A program made the translations under genes and the position numbers. Below the pieces are notes generated by a model. That model was not told where the DNA came from, did no database searches, and was given only the letters and a program-made list of their open reading frames with translations. From an uncultured Clostridia bacterium (GTDB lineage: Bacteria > Bacillota > Clostridia > Monoglobales > Monoglobaceae), in contig CAKSFQ010000027.1 in NCBI GenBank assembly GCA_934454115.1, forward strand, positions 1-27,370: DNA of 27,370 bases. Reading direction: 5' to 3'. Position 1 is the stretch's first letter, and each line of letters opens with the position of its first letter. This document shows positions 1 through 7,722 of this stretch, piece after piece.

Positions 1-2
1 AT

Positions 3-866
3 ATCGGTGAGCGCGCTTTTGCCAACTGCGCAAATCTTAATGAGGTTACATTGAATTCAGAGGAAATAACGTTTGATGTTGATGTGTTTATCGGAACCGG
101 ATTTATACAGTTTTATATCCCGTGCACGGCAGATGAGTATGCGATGCACGAAAAAATATCCGATGCAAAGGGTGACGGGAATTTTAGTTTTTCACTTATG
201 CACACTACGCTGGTTGAGAGTATGACGGAAAAGGATATTTTCGGTGAAAACATGATTTATTGTGAGGACTGTGGTTTTAAAGGGAGTAAATACCTGGATG
301 ATACCCCTTTGCTGTTTTCGGACGTAGCGGAGGATGCATGGTACTATTCTTATGTGCAGACGGCGTACAGCTTCGGCATCATAAACGGCAAAAGCAAAAC
401 GATATTTGACCCGAACGCAGGACTTACCTGTGCGGAGGCGGCAAAGATTGCGGCGGTGATTCATAACTATAACCGCCATGACGGCGAGAAGACGGAATTC
501 CAAATGATCGGTGAAAACTGGTATGATGTTTATGTGGACTACTGCTACGCCAACGCAATCATTGAGGATTATGTCGTTTTCGACTGGAATGCCAATGCAA
601 CGCGCGCGCAGATGGCCTATCTGTTTTCGCGGTGTGATACGGAGCAATATTTGATCAATGACGTTCCGCTCACGGACATTCCCGATGTTCACGACACAAC
701 GCCTTTTGCTTATGAAATTTTAGACCTCTATAATAAAGGTGTTGCGGTCGGAAGCGATGAATATATGACATATTACCCCGATTCGCAGGTAAAACGGAGC
801 GAGGCAGCGGCGTTGATTTCGCGAATCCTTTGCTATGACATGCGCATTGAATTGCCGAAAGGGTGA
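3..866 (+). CDS. BspA-type leucine-rich repeat and SLH-domain surface protein, 5'-truncated by the window
   Basis: The reading frame is open to the left edge, so the start lies outside the window; the TTG at 51 is not a credible start. The first visible residues (IGERAFANCANLNEVTL) match the consensus of a BspA/LRR_5 leucine-rich repeat. The rest carries three S-layer homology repeats at roughly nt 315-470, 505-640 and 660-840. The second has the usual TRAQ motif and the third KRSE, but the first reads TCAE and lacks the normal arginine. SLH triplets anchor exported proteins non-covalently to secondary cell-wall polymers, so this is probably a cell-surface adhesin-like protein. The stop overlaps the beginning of the next gene region by a few bases. 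The family call is firm; the ligand is unknown. Confidence 0.85.
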   Translation: MGERAFANCANLNEVTLNSEEITFDVDVFIGTGFIQFYIPCTADEYAMHEKISDAKGDGNFSFSLMHTTLVESMTEKDIFGENMIYCEDCGFKGSKYLDDTPLLFSDVAEDAWYYSYVQTAYSFGIINGKSKTIFDPNAGLTCAEAAKIAAVIHNYNRHDGEKTEFQMIGENWYDVYVDYCYANAIIEDYVVFDWNANATRAQMAYLFSRCDTEQYLINDVPLTDIPDVHDTTPFAYEILDLYNKGVAVGSDEYMTYYPDSQVKRSEAAALISRILCYDMRIELPKG

Positions 867-871
867 TTTTA

Positions 872-1414
872 GTGAGCATCGCAAAAGTATTTGCAATCCT
901 TGTGGCGGTTGTTGTAAGTCTGTTCGGGTGTAAGGCGATAGAAAAAAAGATTTTTATATTGGATGGCCCGGGTATGGTGTATGTGGACCGAGAGCACCGC
1001 ACCGAGTACGCAAACGCACTTCCGTTTGATGAACATGATGGATTTCCCCATTGGGCGGTCGCATATCTCGGAAAGGGCAATGAGGGTGAAAATGCAGCCG
1101 GGGAATACATCGAAAGACTCTTTGCGGGGCTTTCCCGGGAAAAACGCGATGCAATCGAACATTATGATTACGGCGGTGAAAAATGGTATCTTGTTATTCC
1201 GAGACACCGGGATGAGAATGATATTGTGAGAGGCAATGATAAAGAAAATGCGGTACGGATTATGTCCGGCGAGGCATTTACAATCAATTGCGGTGACGAT
1301 GTTAAAATATACACCTATACGCATGGCGGAAATGAGCTTATACTGCAAACGGATAAAAACGGCAGACTAACGCATGCCGACGAGGTGTGGGATATTACAG
1401 AATACAAGGAATAA
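872..1414 (+). CDS. Small membrane-anchored hypothetical protein, possible lipoprotein
   Basis: I do not recognise this family. The GTG at 872 is preferred over an in-frame GTG at 863 because AAAGGG at 858-863 sits about 8 bases upstream of it. The protein is about 180 residues. It starts with a hydrophobic segment (SIAKVFAILVAVVVSLFGC) ending in a cysteine, which is either a lipobox with an unusual phenylalanine at -2 or a plain membrane anchor. The remainder is charged and soluble-looking, with a short beta-rich C-terminal part. It directly follows the SLH protein and precedes the SPFH gene by 21 bases, so it probably belongs to the same transcription unit. Exported location is inferred; function is unknown. 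Confidence 0.7.
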   Translation: MSIAKVFAILVAVVVSLFGCKAIEKKIFILDGPGMVYVDREHRTEYANALPFDEHDGFPHWAVAYLGKGNEGENAAGEYIERLFAGLSREKRDAIEHYDYGGEKWYLVIPRHRDENDIVRGNDKENAVRIMSGEAFTINCGDDVKIYTYTHGGNELILQTDKNGRLTHADEVWDITEYKE

Positions 1415-1435
1415 AACTTGAGAGGAGAACAAATT

Positions 1436-2770
1436 ATGGGACTTTTAAAAGCAGGCGCAGGGGCGCTTGGCGGCGTTCTGGCTGACCAATGGAGAGAATT
1501 TTTCTACTGTGAGAGCCTAGGTGCGGACACGCTTGTTGCAAAGGGCGAAAAGCGCACGGGAAAAAGAAGCTCTAACACGAAAGGCAGCGACAACATTATT
1601 TCAAACGGTTCGATCGTTTCGGTAAACGAGGGTCAGAGCATGATCATTGTGGAATCGGGCAAGATTGTTGAGTTTTGTGCTGAGGCAGGCGAATTTGTCT
1701 ACGATAATTCCACCGAGCCGAGCATTTTCTGCGGCAATCTGGGTGAAAGCATTAAGCAGAGCTTTGCGCAGGTCGGCAAGCGTTTTACCTTTGGCGGCGA
1801 ACCGGGTAAGGATCAGAGGGTTTATTATTTTAACACAAAGGAGATTACGGGCAATAAATTCGGCACGTCTTCTCCTGTTCCGTTCCGCGTAACAATCGAT
1901 GAGTCGATGAATTACAAGTTGTCGGTGGATTTAAGGTGTAACGGCGTGTATTCTTATAAAATCGTTGATCCCGTTATGTTTTATACAAACGTGACGGGCA
2001 ATGTGGAATATACTTATGAACGATCAGAAATTGATGAAATGCTAAAGGGTGAGCTTTTGGATGCGCTTCGTCCGGCATTTGCACAGATTTCAGCGATGAA
2101 AATTATGTATTCCGAAATCCCGGCGCACACCAAAGAGGTGACGAGGGCGCTATCGGAGGAGCTGAAAACCGAATGGAAGGAAAAACGCGGGATTGCGCTT
2201 TTCGCTGTCAGCATCAACGGTGTATCGATTCCCGAAGACCAGAGAAAGAAGATCACCGAGTGGGAGGAAAACGTGATGACAACAAATCCGAATATTGCGG
2301 CGGCGCGCATTGTCGGCGGTCAGACTGACGCGATGCGAACGGCGGCGGCAAATGAAGGCGGTATGGGCGCCATGGGCGGATTTTTTGGAATGAATATGGC
2401 ACAGAATGTGGGCGGTATGAATGCAGGAAATCTGTTTGCTATGGGTCAGCAGCAGCAACAGCCGCAGCAGCAACAGCAGCAACAGCAGCAGCCGTCAGCG
2501 GCTTCGTGGAGCTGCGAATGCGGTCAGACGGGCAATGTCGGAAAGTTTTGTCAAAACTGCGGAAAGCCGCAGCCTGCAGCGGACGGATGGAGCTGTTCCT
2601 GCGGTACGGTAAATAAAGGTAGATTCTGTCAAAACTGCGGAAATCCAAAGCCTGCAGGAGCGCCGCTCTACAAGTGTGACAAATGCGGATGGGAGCCGGA
2701 GGATCCGGCAAATCCGCCGAAGTTCTGCCCGGAATGCGGCGATATATTTGATGATAACGATAAACAATAA
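1436..2770 (+). CDS. SPFH-domain (YdjI-type virion-core-like) protein with Q tract and zinc ribbons
   Basis: ATG 1436 is chosen because GAGGAG at 1421-1426 gives good spacing; the reading frame itself opens at TTG 1418. The 444-residue protein starts MGLLKAGAGALGGVLADQW, typical of the Bacillus YdjI group of SPFH (stomatin/flotillin-like) proteins. The SPFH core fills about residues 20-310. A Gly/Met-rich linker follows, then a glutamine tract coded by CAG/CAA at 2447-2491. The C-terminus holds three short zinc ribbons: two of CxC...CxxC form (WSCECG...FCQNCG and WSCSCG...FCQNCG) and one CxxC...CxxC form (YKCDKCG...FCPECG). SPFH proteins scaffold membrane microdomains, and in B. subtilis ydjI is linked to the PspA-type envelope-stress operon. 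The neighbouring membrane proteins fit such a role, but that is inference. Confidence 0.88.
   Translation: MGLLKAGAGALGGVLADQWREFFYCESLGADTLVAKGEKRTGKRSSNTKGSDNIISNGSIVSVNEGQSMIIVESGKIVEFCAEAGEFVYDNSTEPSIFCGNLGESIKQSFAQVGKRFTFGGEPGKDQRVYYFNTKEITGNKFGTSSPVPFRVTIDESMNYKLSVDLRCNGVYSYKIVDPVMFYTNVTGNVEYTYERSEIDEMLKGELLDALRPAFAQISAMKIMYSEIPAHTKEVTRALSEELKTEWKEKRGIALFAVSINGVSIPEDQRKKITEWEENVMTTNPNIAAARIVGGQTDAMRTAAANEGGMGAMGGFFGMNMAQNVGGMNAGNLFAMGQQQQQPQQQQQQQQQPSAASWSCECGQTGNVGKFCQNCGKPQPAADGWSCSCGTVNKGRFCQNCGNPKPAGAPLYKCDKCGWEPEDPANPPKFCPECGDIFDDNDKQ
2447..2491 (+). repeat. CAG/CAA microsatellite coding a glutamine tract
   Basis: Fifteen consecutive codons encode five Gln, one Pro and nine Gln inside the SPFH gene, between the membrane-scaffold domain and the zinc ribbons. 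The repeat unit is 3 bp, so slippage would change linker length without breaking the frame. Confidence 0.9.
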
Positions 2771-2789
2771 AACGGAGGAATTTAGTGTG

Positions 2790-3950
2790 ATGAAAAAGTT
2801 ATTAGCATTAGTTTTAATGATCGGAATGATATTCTCACTTGCGGCATGCGGCGGCGACAAATCGTCAGGCGGCGGAAAGGCAAAAAAAATCGACTATGCA
2901 AATATGACCGAGGATGATCTGGTGAAAGCGTTTATCAAGGACGAACAGAATATAACCGTGGACGAATTTGTAAATCTTGTATCCACTTATTCCTATGCAA
3001 CCATCAACGATAAGCTGGAGCTGGACGAAAATATTACCGATAAAGCGATCAAAAAACTGAAGGACAATAAGGCAACACTCCCTGCGCCAAAGGAATATGT
3101 CGAGACACTCCTTAAAAGCGATTCGCCGCAGGTGAGGGGTTATGCGTTTTCCAATATAGCTTCATTTTTGGGAGCAAGCGATTCGCATATTGCAGCGGCC
3201 AAAGAAATACTTAAGAACGAAAAAGAGCCATATGTCATCCTATGTGCAGTAGGGGCGCTTGGCAACGAGGGCGGCAAGGACGCAGAAATCGGCAAATTCC
3301 TGCTTGACGCGGCAAAGAACGAAAACGCAGTTGTAAGAAGAAAGGCTGCATTTGCGCTTGGCAGTTCGTGGAACAAGACTCTTGACGGAGCGGTTGATGC
3401 AGAGATCGAGCTGATGAAGGATTCGGACAACGAGGTTCGGGCAACGGCATACGAAGCCTCCGGCAGACTCGGCGATGACAGGGTGGTTGCGCCCATCGCG
3501 GAAATGCTGAAAAACGAAGCGGATGCAGACCTTCATTCAAGCGGTATAAGAGGACTTGTCTGGCTGTGGTATGATTATCCGTCGCACGAAAGTACAAGCG
3601 AGGCGGCATACAGGGCTACGATAGACTACTTTAAAACCACACCGGGCAGCGACAAGGTTCCCGCATGGGCAGCCGTAACAAGCTTTACAAACAAATCCGA
3701 GCAGAACTATGCGGCGTGGAAGGAAAAAGCAACCTATTTCAATACGGATGAGCTCTATGAGGTCATGCTCGGACTTGTGAAAAATGAAAACTTGGGCCGC
3801 ATGACGCGCGGATATGCCTGCAAGCCCGTTGCGACACACTGCACAAAAGAGCAGTTTGAAGCGTTTGGCGAGGTTGTAAATGCTCTTACCGATAAAAATG
3901 CGAAATTCATACAGCAGGAATATCAAAACCAGGCGGCTAAGCTTGAATAA
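2790..3950 (+). CDS. HEAT-repeat lipoprotein
   Basis: GGAGG at 2774-2778 precedes GTG 2787 and ATG 2790; the ATG gives a standard lipoprotein signal peptide (MKKLLALVLMIGMIFSLAAC) with lipobox LAAC, so the mature protein should be tethered to the outer face of the membrane. After a Gly/Ser linker the body is alpha-helical with repeated HEAT/PBS-lyase-like units: phrases such as VRRKAAFALG, VRATAYEASGRLGDDR and PYVILCAVGALGNEGG recur at about 30-40 residue spacing. Such repeats are protein-binding scaffolds with no enzymatic activity. It lies 19 bases after the SPFH gene and 21 bases before the TMEM43-like gene. Domain assignment is confident; the binding partner is unknown, although the operon suggests an envelope complex. 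Confidence 0.85.
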   Translation: MKKLLALVLMIGMIFSLAACGGDKSSGGGKAKKIDYANMTEDDLVKAFIKDEQNITVDEFVNLVSTYSYATINDKLELDENITDKAIKKLKDNKATLPAPKEYVETLLKSDSPQVRGYAFSNIASFLGASDSHIAAAKEILKNEKEPYVILCAVGALGNEGGKDAEIGKFLLDAAKNENAVVRRKAAFALGSSWNKTLDGAVDAEIELMKDSDNEVRATAYEASGRLGDDRVVAPIAEMLKNEADADLHSSGIRGLVWLWYDYPSHESTSEAAYRATIDYFKTTPGSDKVPAWAAVTSFTNKSEQNYAAWKEKATYFNTDELYEVMLGLVKNENLGRMTRGYACKPVATHCTKEQFEAFGEVVNALTDKNAKFIQQEYQNQAAKLE

Positions 3951-3971
3951 CCACAGAACGGAGGAATGACA

Positions 3972-4814
3972 ATGAAAAAAATAATCGGTGTTATACTGAT
4001 TATAGGAGGCATACTCTTTGCTGCGCTTGCCCTGAAAGCAATTTTTTCCGTTCCGGAAACCTATGAGCGGATTAAAAGCGCCGTAACCATAAAGGACGGC
4101 AAGATTAATCCCGAAAATGAGGGAAAGCTGGTGGTTGTTTCAGGAACGCTGAAACCGGCCGAACAGCTTCAGGATCCCATAACGGGCGTTAAGCTCCCGG
4201 GGGTAACGGCAAAAAGAACGGTTTGGACTTATGAACGGGATACCAACAGCGATGATGAACAGGTGTGGGACTGGAAGCCGGAGAGTACCGACTACAGCGA
4301 AAAGGCGAATTTCGGAATCAACGCCGAGATCCTTACAACGACCATGCTTGCCGCACCTACCTTGCTCGGTGAGTTTAAGGTGGAGAGCAAACTGCTCAAT
4401 CCGCTTATAAGAAACACGGAATTTACGCAATATGATGAGCAAAGCCTTAATGCAGGATGGAATCTGCTCTCAGGCGGAAAAGAAAGCCGCTACTGCATTT
4501 CAAAAGAACATTGGCTGCCGAAAAAATCGACAGGTACGTACTCAACAACGGGATACGGATCTCAAAAAGTATCCTACGGTATCGTTTCATCCGACGATCC
4601 GCTCGAATATACGATTGTCGGCGTACAAAAGGAGGGTAACCTGGTAGAAGCCGATGACATTGGCGCGGTTACAACCATTAAGGGAATTATGACGGCGGAA
4701 GAATTTGCCGAGGAGAACAAAAAAGGTGTGCGCGGCGGCTCGATTTTCGGTATAGTAACCGGGATACTGCTTGCAATCATCGGTGTGGGAATGATGGTAT
4801 TTCGGAGGCAGTAA
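3972..4814 (+). CDS. TMEM43-like membrane protein
   Basis: Start ATG 3972 is preferred to ATG 3966 because GGAGG at 3960-3964 abuts the latter and is 7 bases from the former. The protein of about 280 residues has one N-terminal membrane helix (IIGVILIIGGILFAALAL) and one C-terminal helix (IFGIVTGILLAIIGVGMMVF), with a large extracytoplasmic domain between. That layout, plus phrases such as EGKLVVVSGTL and a later LLNPLI/W-rich segment, resembles the TMEM43 family (PF07787). Bacterial members are of unknown function. It sits three genes into a compact operon with SPFH and HEAT proteins, so a membrane-organisation or envelope-stress role is a reasonable inference. Family assignment is by topology and recognisable motifs, not by search. 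Confidence 0.7.
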   Translation: MKKIIGVILIIGGILFAALALKAIFSVPETYERIKSAVTIKDGKINPENEGKLVVVSGTLKPAEQLQDPITGVKLPGVTAKRTVWTYERDTNSDDEQVWDWKPESTDYSEKANFGINAEILTTTMLAAPTLLGEFKVESKLLNPLIRNTEFTQYDEQSLNAGWNLLSGGKESRYCISKEHWLPKKSTGTYSTTGYGSQKVSYGIVSSDDPLEYTIVGVQKEGNLVEADDIGAVTTIKGIMTAEEFAEENKKGVRGGSIFGIVTGILLAIIGVGMMVFRRQ

Positions 4815-4816
4815 AA

Positions 4817-5398
4817 ATGAGGACAAATAAAAAAATCTTTTCGGGCGGCGGAACCTATATTTCAAAAGTGGCAATTGCAAGGCTTACATTAAAAAAGCAC
4901 ATACAAATGATAATAGGCGGATTCTTCACGGCAATTTTTCTGTATGGAATTATTGCGGGGACTGTGGGGCATAATGAAAAGCTTCGCGAGGCCTTGATTA
5001 CCGATATTGTCATGCTTGTTCCGTCCGGATTGCTTTTGTTAAACGGCATTAAAAACGGCAAAAACGCAGGGCGTGCATATCGCTATAATGCAATCTTTAT
5101 GTGCGATGTTGATGGCACCGTGACAATTGAGGAGCTTGCAAAGCAATCCGGAAAACCGCCATACAAGGTGCTCTCGGAGCTCGAAAAGCTTTTTGAAAAA
5201 GGAGTATTCTGTGACTGCACCTTGCAAAAGCAAGGTGTACCCTGTGTGATTCTTTCGGGCAGAGAGGGCACTAAAACCAGCTTTGTCAATGTCGTGTGCG
5301 AAAAATGTAACGGAACAACAAAAATCCGTGCCGGAAGCTCCGGTAAATGCGAATATTGCGGAAACGCAATATTCGCAAGCCGGAAAACGGGCGGTTAA
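4817..5398 (+). CDS. Two-TM protein with helix-turn-helix-like segment and C-terminal zinc ribbon
   Basis: ATG 4817 lies two bases after the previous stop, with GGAGG at 4804-4808. Residues about 30-80 hold two hydrophobic helices (IIGGFFTAIFLYGIIAGTVG; IVMLVPSGLLLLNGI). A cytoplasmic stretch follows whose pattern (VTIEELAKQSGKPPYKVLSELEKLFEKGVF) looks like a winged-helix or PCI-type fold. The C-terminus is a zinc ribbon, CEKCNG...CEYCGN. The combination of membrane pair, wH-like domain and zinc ribbon resembles adaptor proteins found beside SPFH/PspA genes, but I cannot name the family. It is the last gene of the operon before two hairpins. No enzymatic motif is visible. Confidence 0.72.
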   Translation: MRTNKKIFSGGGTYISKVAIARLTLKKHIQMIIGGFFTAIFLYGIIAGTVGHNEKLREALITDIVMLVPSGLLLLNGIKNGKNAGRAYRYNAIFMCDVDGTVTIEELAKQSGKPPYKVLSELEKLFEKGVFCDCTLQKQGVPCVILSGREGTKTSFVNVVCEKCNGTTKIRAGSSGKCEYCGNAIFASRKTGG

Positions 5399-5414
5399 AG
5401 AACATGGAAAGGGA

Positions 5415-5494
5415 GACAGATTATGAGGATATGGAATGTATGGCATGGCATATATTCGGCATACGTACATTGGTATAGGTCTGTCCTTTTTTAT
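5415..5494 (+). terminator. Nested stem-loop with U tract after the envelope operon
   Basis: GACAGA at 5415-5420 pairs with TCTGTC at 5480-5485, and inside it AATGTA at 5435-5440 pairs with TACATT at 5466-5471. CTTTTTTAT follows directly. The loop is long, so this may be a structured RNA or a weak terminator; it lies 17 bases after the operon stop. Confidence 0.4.
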
Positions 5495-5514
5495 CGTTTT
5501 TGAAGAACAGTTTT

Positions 5515-5560
5515 AAGGTGTGTTCGCTTTCAATGCTTTGAATGCGGATGCGCCTTTTTT
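5515..5560 (+). terminator. Strong intrinsic terminator of the envelope operon
   Basis: A stem of about 13 pairs (5515-5527 with 5544-5556, several G-U) continues into an inner TTCAA/TTGAA stem and is followed by a run of six T at 5555-5560. This closes the operon that ends at 5398. The 210 bases between 5399 and 5608 otherwise show only the preceding hairpin. Confidence 0.8.
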
Positions 5561-5608
5561 ATTATCTGACATGGTTATCGGTGTGTAGCGAGAGGAGGCG
5601 AAAAGAAA

Positions 5609-5911
5609 ATGAAAAAATATGTGTGATAGCTTAAATCTTATCGGCAGTGACAGCAACGGTTGTATGCGCCGGGGGATATCGCTTTTATAACGGCGTTGAT
5701 ATTGACGAGCATTGGGCGCAGTATTTTCACAAAGGGGGAAAATATAACAATCATGCCGGAAAGACGCCCCCTGCCAAAAGCATACGGCGACGGATACGTC
5801 GGACGGGATATAATGTCCGAAGGGCCAGAGGACATCATTCTATTCTCCGGTCAGAAAAATGAGGAAAATCATATACAGACTATGAAAATGGGTGATAACA
5901 GATGGATATGA
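5609..5911 (+). pseudogene. Decayed small membrane/secreted protein gene
   Basis: A good ribosome site (GAGGAGG, 5592-5598) precedes ATG 5609, which gives MKKYV and then stops at 5624. In the neighbouring frame the sequence continues as a hydrophobic, signal-peptide-like segment (ILSAVTATVVCAGGYRFYNG, after one TAA at 5632) followed by VDIDEHWAQYF. From about 5737 the original frame resumes as KGENITIMPERRPLPKAYG and runs to a stop at 5911, overlapping the next gene. Read together this looks like one gene of about 100 codons broken by two frameshifts and a nonsense codon. I do not recognise the family. A set of chance frames is the alternative. Confidence 0.4.
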
Positions 5912-7521
5912 AATTAACGTTTATAGGAGCAGCGCATGAGGTCACAGGCTCCTGCACATTACTTGAGGCTTTCGGAAAGCATATTTTGATTGACTGCGGC
6001 ATGGAGCAGGGCAGCGATACCTATGAAAACTGCGCATTACCCGTTGCTCCGGCAGAAATTGATGCGATTTGCCTTACCCATGCGCATATAGATCATTCGG
6101 GAATGATCCCCGCGATGGTTGCAAAGGGATATTCGGGGCCGGTGTACTGTACGGCGGCGACGCTGAGACTTTGTGATATTATGCTGCAAGATTCCGCGCA
6201 TATTCAGGAGCAGGAGGCGCAGTGGCAAAACAGAAAGGCGGAGCGCTCGGGCGGAGAACGGTATGTTCCTGTGTATACCGTGGCCGATGCGGTAGAATCC
6301 CTCAAACGATTCAAGGGGTACGGGTATCATGAACCGATTGAAATATTTGATGGCATAACTGTAAAATTTTGCGACGCAGGACATTTGCTTGGCTCAGCAA
6401 GTATTTATATCACATTAAAGAAAAACGGAGAGGAACGATCGGTTTTGTTCTCGGGTGATTTGGGAAACATCGACAGACCGCTTATAAGAAATCCCCAGAA
6501 ACCGTCCTATGCCGATTATGTGATTATAGAATCAACCTATGGCGACAGAATTCACGGAGAGCGCCCCGACTATATTGCACAGCTAACAAAGGTAATGACG
6601 GAAACCTTTTCAAAAGGCGGTAACCTTGTTATACCCTCCTTTGCAATTGGAAGAACGCAGGAGCTTTTATACCTGTTTCGAACAATTAAGGAACAAAAAC
6701 TTATGAACAGATATGAAAATTTTGTTGTGTATGTCGATTCGCCGCTTGCCGTTGAGGCCACAAGGATCTATGAGGATCATTTGACGGAGTATTACGATGA
6801 GGAGACGCTTGCGCTTGTAAAGCAAGGTATCAATCCGTTATCGTTCCCCGGATTAAGACTGAGTGTGACGATAGAAGAATCCAGAGCAATTAACTATGAT
6901 TTGATCCCAAAGGTGATCTTATCTGCATCGGGCATGTGTGAGGCAGGACGCATCAGACACCACCTGAAGCATAACCTGTGGAAGGAAAACAATACGATTC
7001 TTTTTGTCGGATATCAAGCGGAGGGGACGCTCGGGAGAAAACTGATGAATGGAGCAAAACATGTGTCGCTGTTCGGAGAGGATATACAGGTCAACGCGAG
7101 AATTGAGTCGATCGTTGGTATAAGCGGTCACGCGGACAGGGATATGCTTCTCGGCTGGCTCGGCAGTATGGAAAAGCCGCCGAAAAAGGTGTTTGTCAAT
7201 CACGGCGCCGATATTGTTTGCGATGCTTTTTCGCAGACAATATACAACAAGCTTGGATTTGATGCGACGGCGCCGTACAGCGGTGATGAATATAATCTTG
7301 CAACGGGAGAATGGAGCGCAAGAGGAAGAATTGTAAAGCTCACAAAAGTATCAGAGGGCAGACGAAGAGCCAATCTTGCTTTTGACAGACTGATGGCGGC
7401 GTGTCAAAGACTTAAGACGGTCGCGGAGCTCAGCCGTGAGCTTCCCAATAAGGAACTGGCTAAATTTACGGATCGCATTCACGACTTGTGCGATAAATAT
7501 GCACGAAAAATAAAACCGTAA
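5902..7521 (+). CDS. Beta-CASP metallo-beta-lactamase-fold nuclease (RNA-processing type)
   Basis: The 539-residue protein has the full metal-binding set of the metallo-beta-lactamase fold: H60-A-H62-I-D64-H65, H161 (CDAGHLLGSA), D186 (FSGDLG) and H410 (ISGHADRD). Between them lies a beta-CASP insertion with ESTYGDR, NLVIPSFAIGRTQELL, VDSPLAVEAT and SASGMCEAGRIRHHL. This matches the Ysh1/CPSF73-like bacterial MBL family (COG1236), which hydrolyses RNA phosphodiesters; the bacterial members are mostly uncharacterised. No KH domain is present, unlike archaeal aCPSF1. The C-terminal 60 residues are helical and basic. ATG 5902 (or 5908) follows the decayed gene with a four-codon overlap. All catalytic residues are intact, so it should be active in the cytoplasm. 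Confidence 0.9.
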   Translation: MDMKLTFIGAAHEVTGSCTLLEAFGKHILIDCGMEQGSDTYENCALPVAPAEIDAICLTHAHIDHSGMIPAMVAKGYSGPVYCTAATLRLCDIMLQDSAHIQEQEAQWQNRKAERSGGERYVPVYTVADAVESLKRFKGYGYHEPIEIFDGITVKFCDAGHLLGSASIYITLKKNGEERSVLFSGDLGNIDRPLIRNPQKPSYADYVIIESTYGDRIHGERPDYIAQLTKVMTETFSKGGNLVIPSFAIGRTQELLYLFRTIKEQKLMNRYENFVVYVDSPLAVEATRIYEDHLTEYYDEETLALVKQGINPLSFPGLRLSVTIEESRAINYDLIPKVILSASGMCEAGRIRHHLKHNLWKENNTILFVGYQAEGTLGRKLMNGAKHVSLFGEDIQVNARIESIVGISGHADRDMLLGWLGSMEKPPKKVFVNHGADIVCDAFSQTIYNKLGFDATAPYSGDEYNLATGEWSARGRIVKLTKVSEGRRRANLAFDRLMAACQRLKTVAELSRELPNKELAKFTDRIHDLCDKYARKIKP

Positions 7522-7556
7522 ACAGAAATCTATGAGAACTAAGATTTTTTCGGATC

Positions 7557-7587
7557 GCGAAATTATGAGCGTGCAGATTTCGCTTTT
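7557..7587 (+). terminator. Possible weak terminator after the MBL nuclease
   Basis: GCGAAAT (7557-7563) pairs with ATTTCGC (7577-7583), followed by TTTT. The stem is only 7 bp and the tail is short. Confidence 0.35.
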
Positions 7588-7640
7588 GATCGGGTATAAC
7601 AGCATATTAAAAGTAAAGGTAAAAATTTCTGCCGCTTGTC

Positions 7641-7669
7641 TTGACAAAGGATAGAATTTACGATATAAT
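7641..7669 (+). promoter_or_regulatory. Consensus sigma-A promoter of the rubrerythrin operon
   Basis: Perfect -35 TTGACA at 7641-7646, 17-bp spacer, perfect -10 TATAAT at 7664-7669. The predicted transcription start falls at about 7676, inside the adjoining palindrome. Confidence 0.92.
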
Positions 7670-7671
7670 TA

Positions 7672-7694
7672 TTATTAGGAACTATTCCTAATAA
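7672..7694 (+). promoter_or_regulatory. Palindromic operator at the rubrerythrin transcription start
   Basis: A perfect inverted repeat: arm TTATTAGGAA at 7672-7681, centre CTA, arm TTCCTAATAA at 7685-7694. It begins two bases after the -10 and covers the expected start site, the classic position for a repressor that blocks RNA polymerase. A PerR-like gene at 10471 in the same run is the obvious candidate regulator, but the arms do not match the Bacillus PerR 7-1-7 box, so the assignment is open. Confidence 0.75.
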
Positions 7695-7722
7695 AAAATA
7701 AAGCAGAAAGGGTGTCGTAGTT

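Noticed and set aside
192..692. Long minus-strand frames opposite several genes
   Set aside because: They mirror well-supported + strand genes, lack ribosome sites and encode no recognisable domains.
5423..5503. 26-codon frame with a ribosome-like site inside the first hairpin after the envelope operon
   Set aside because: Composition follows the stem sequences and no family is recognised; the terminator reading explains the region better.
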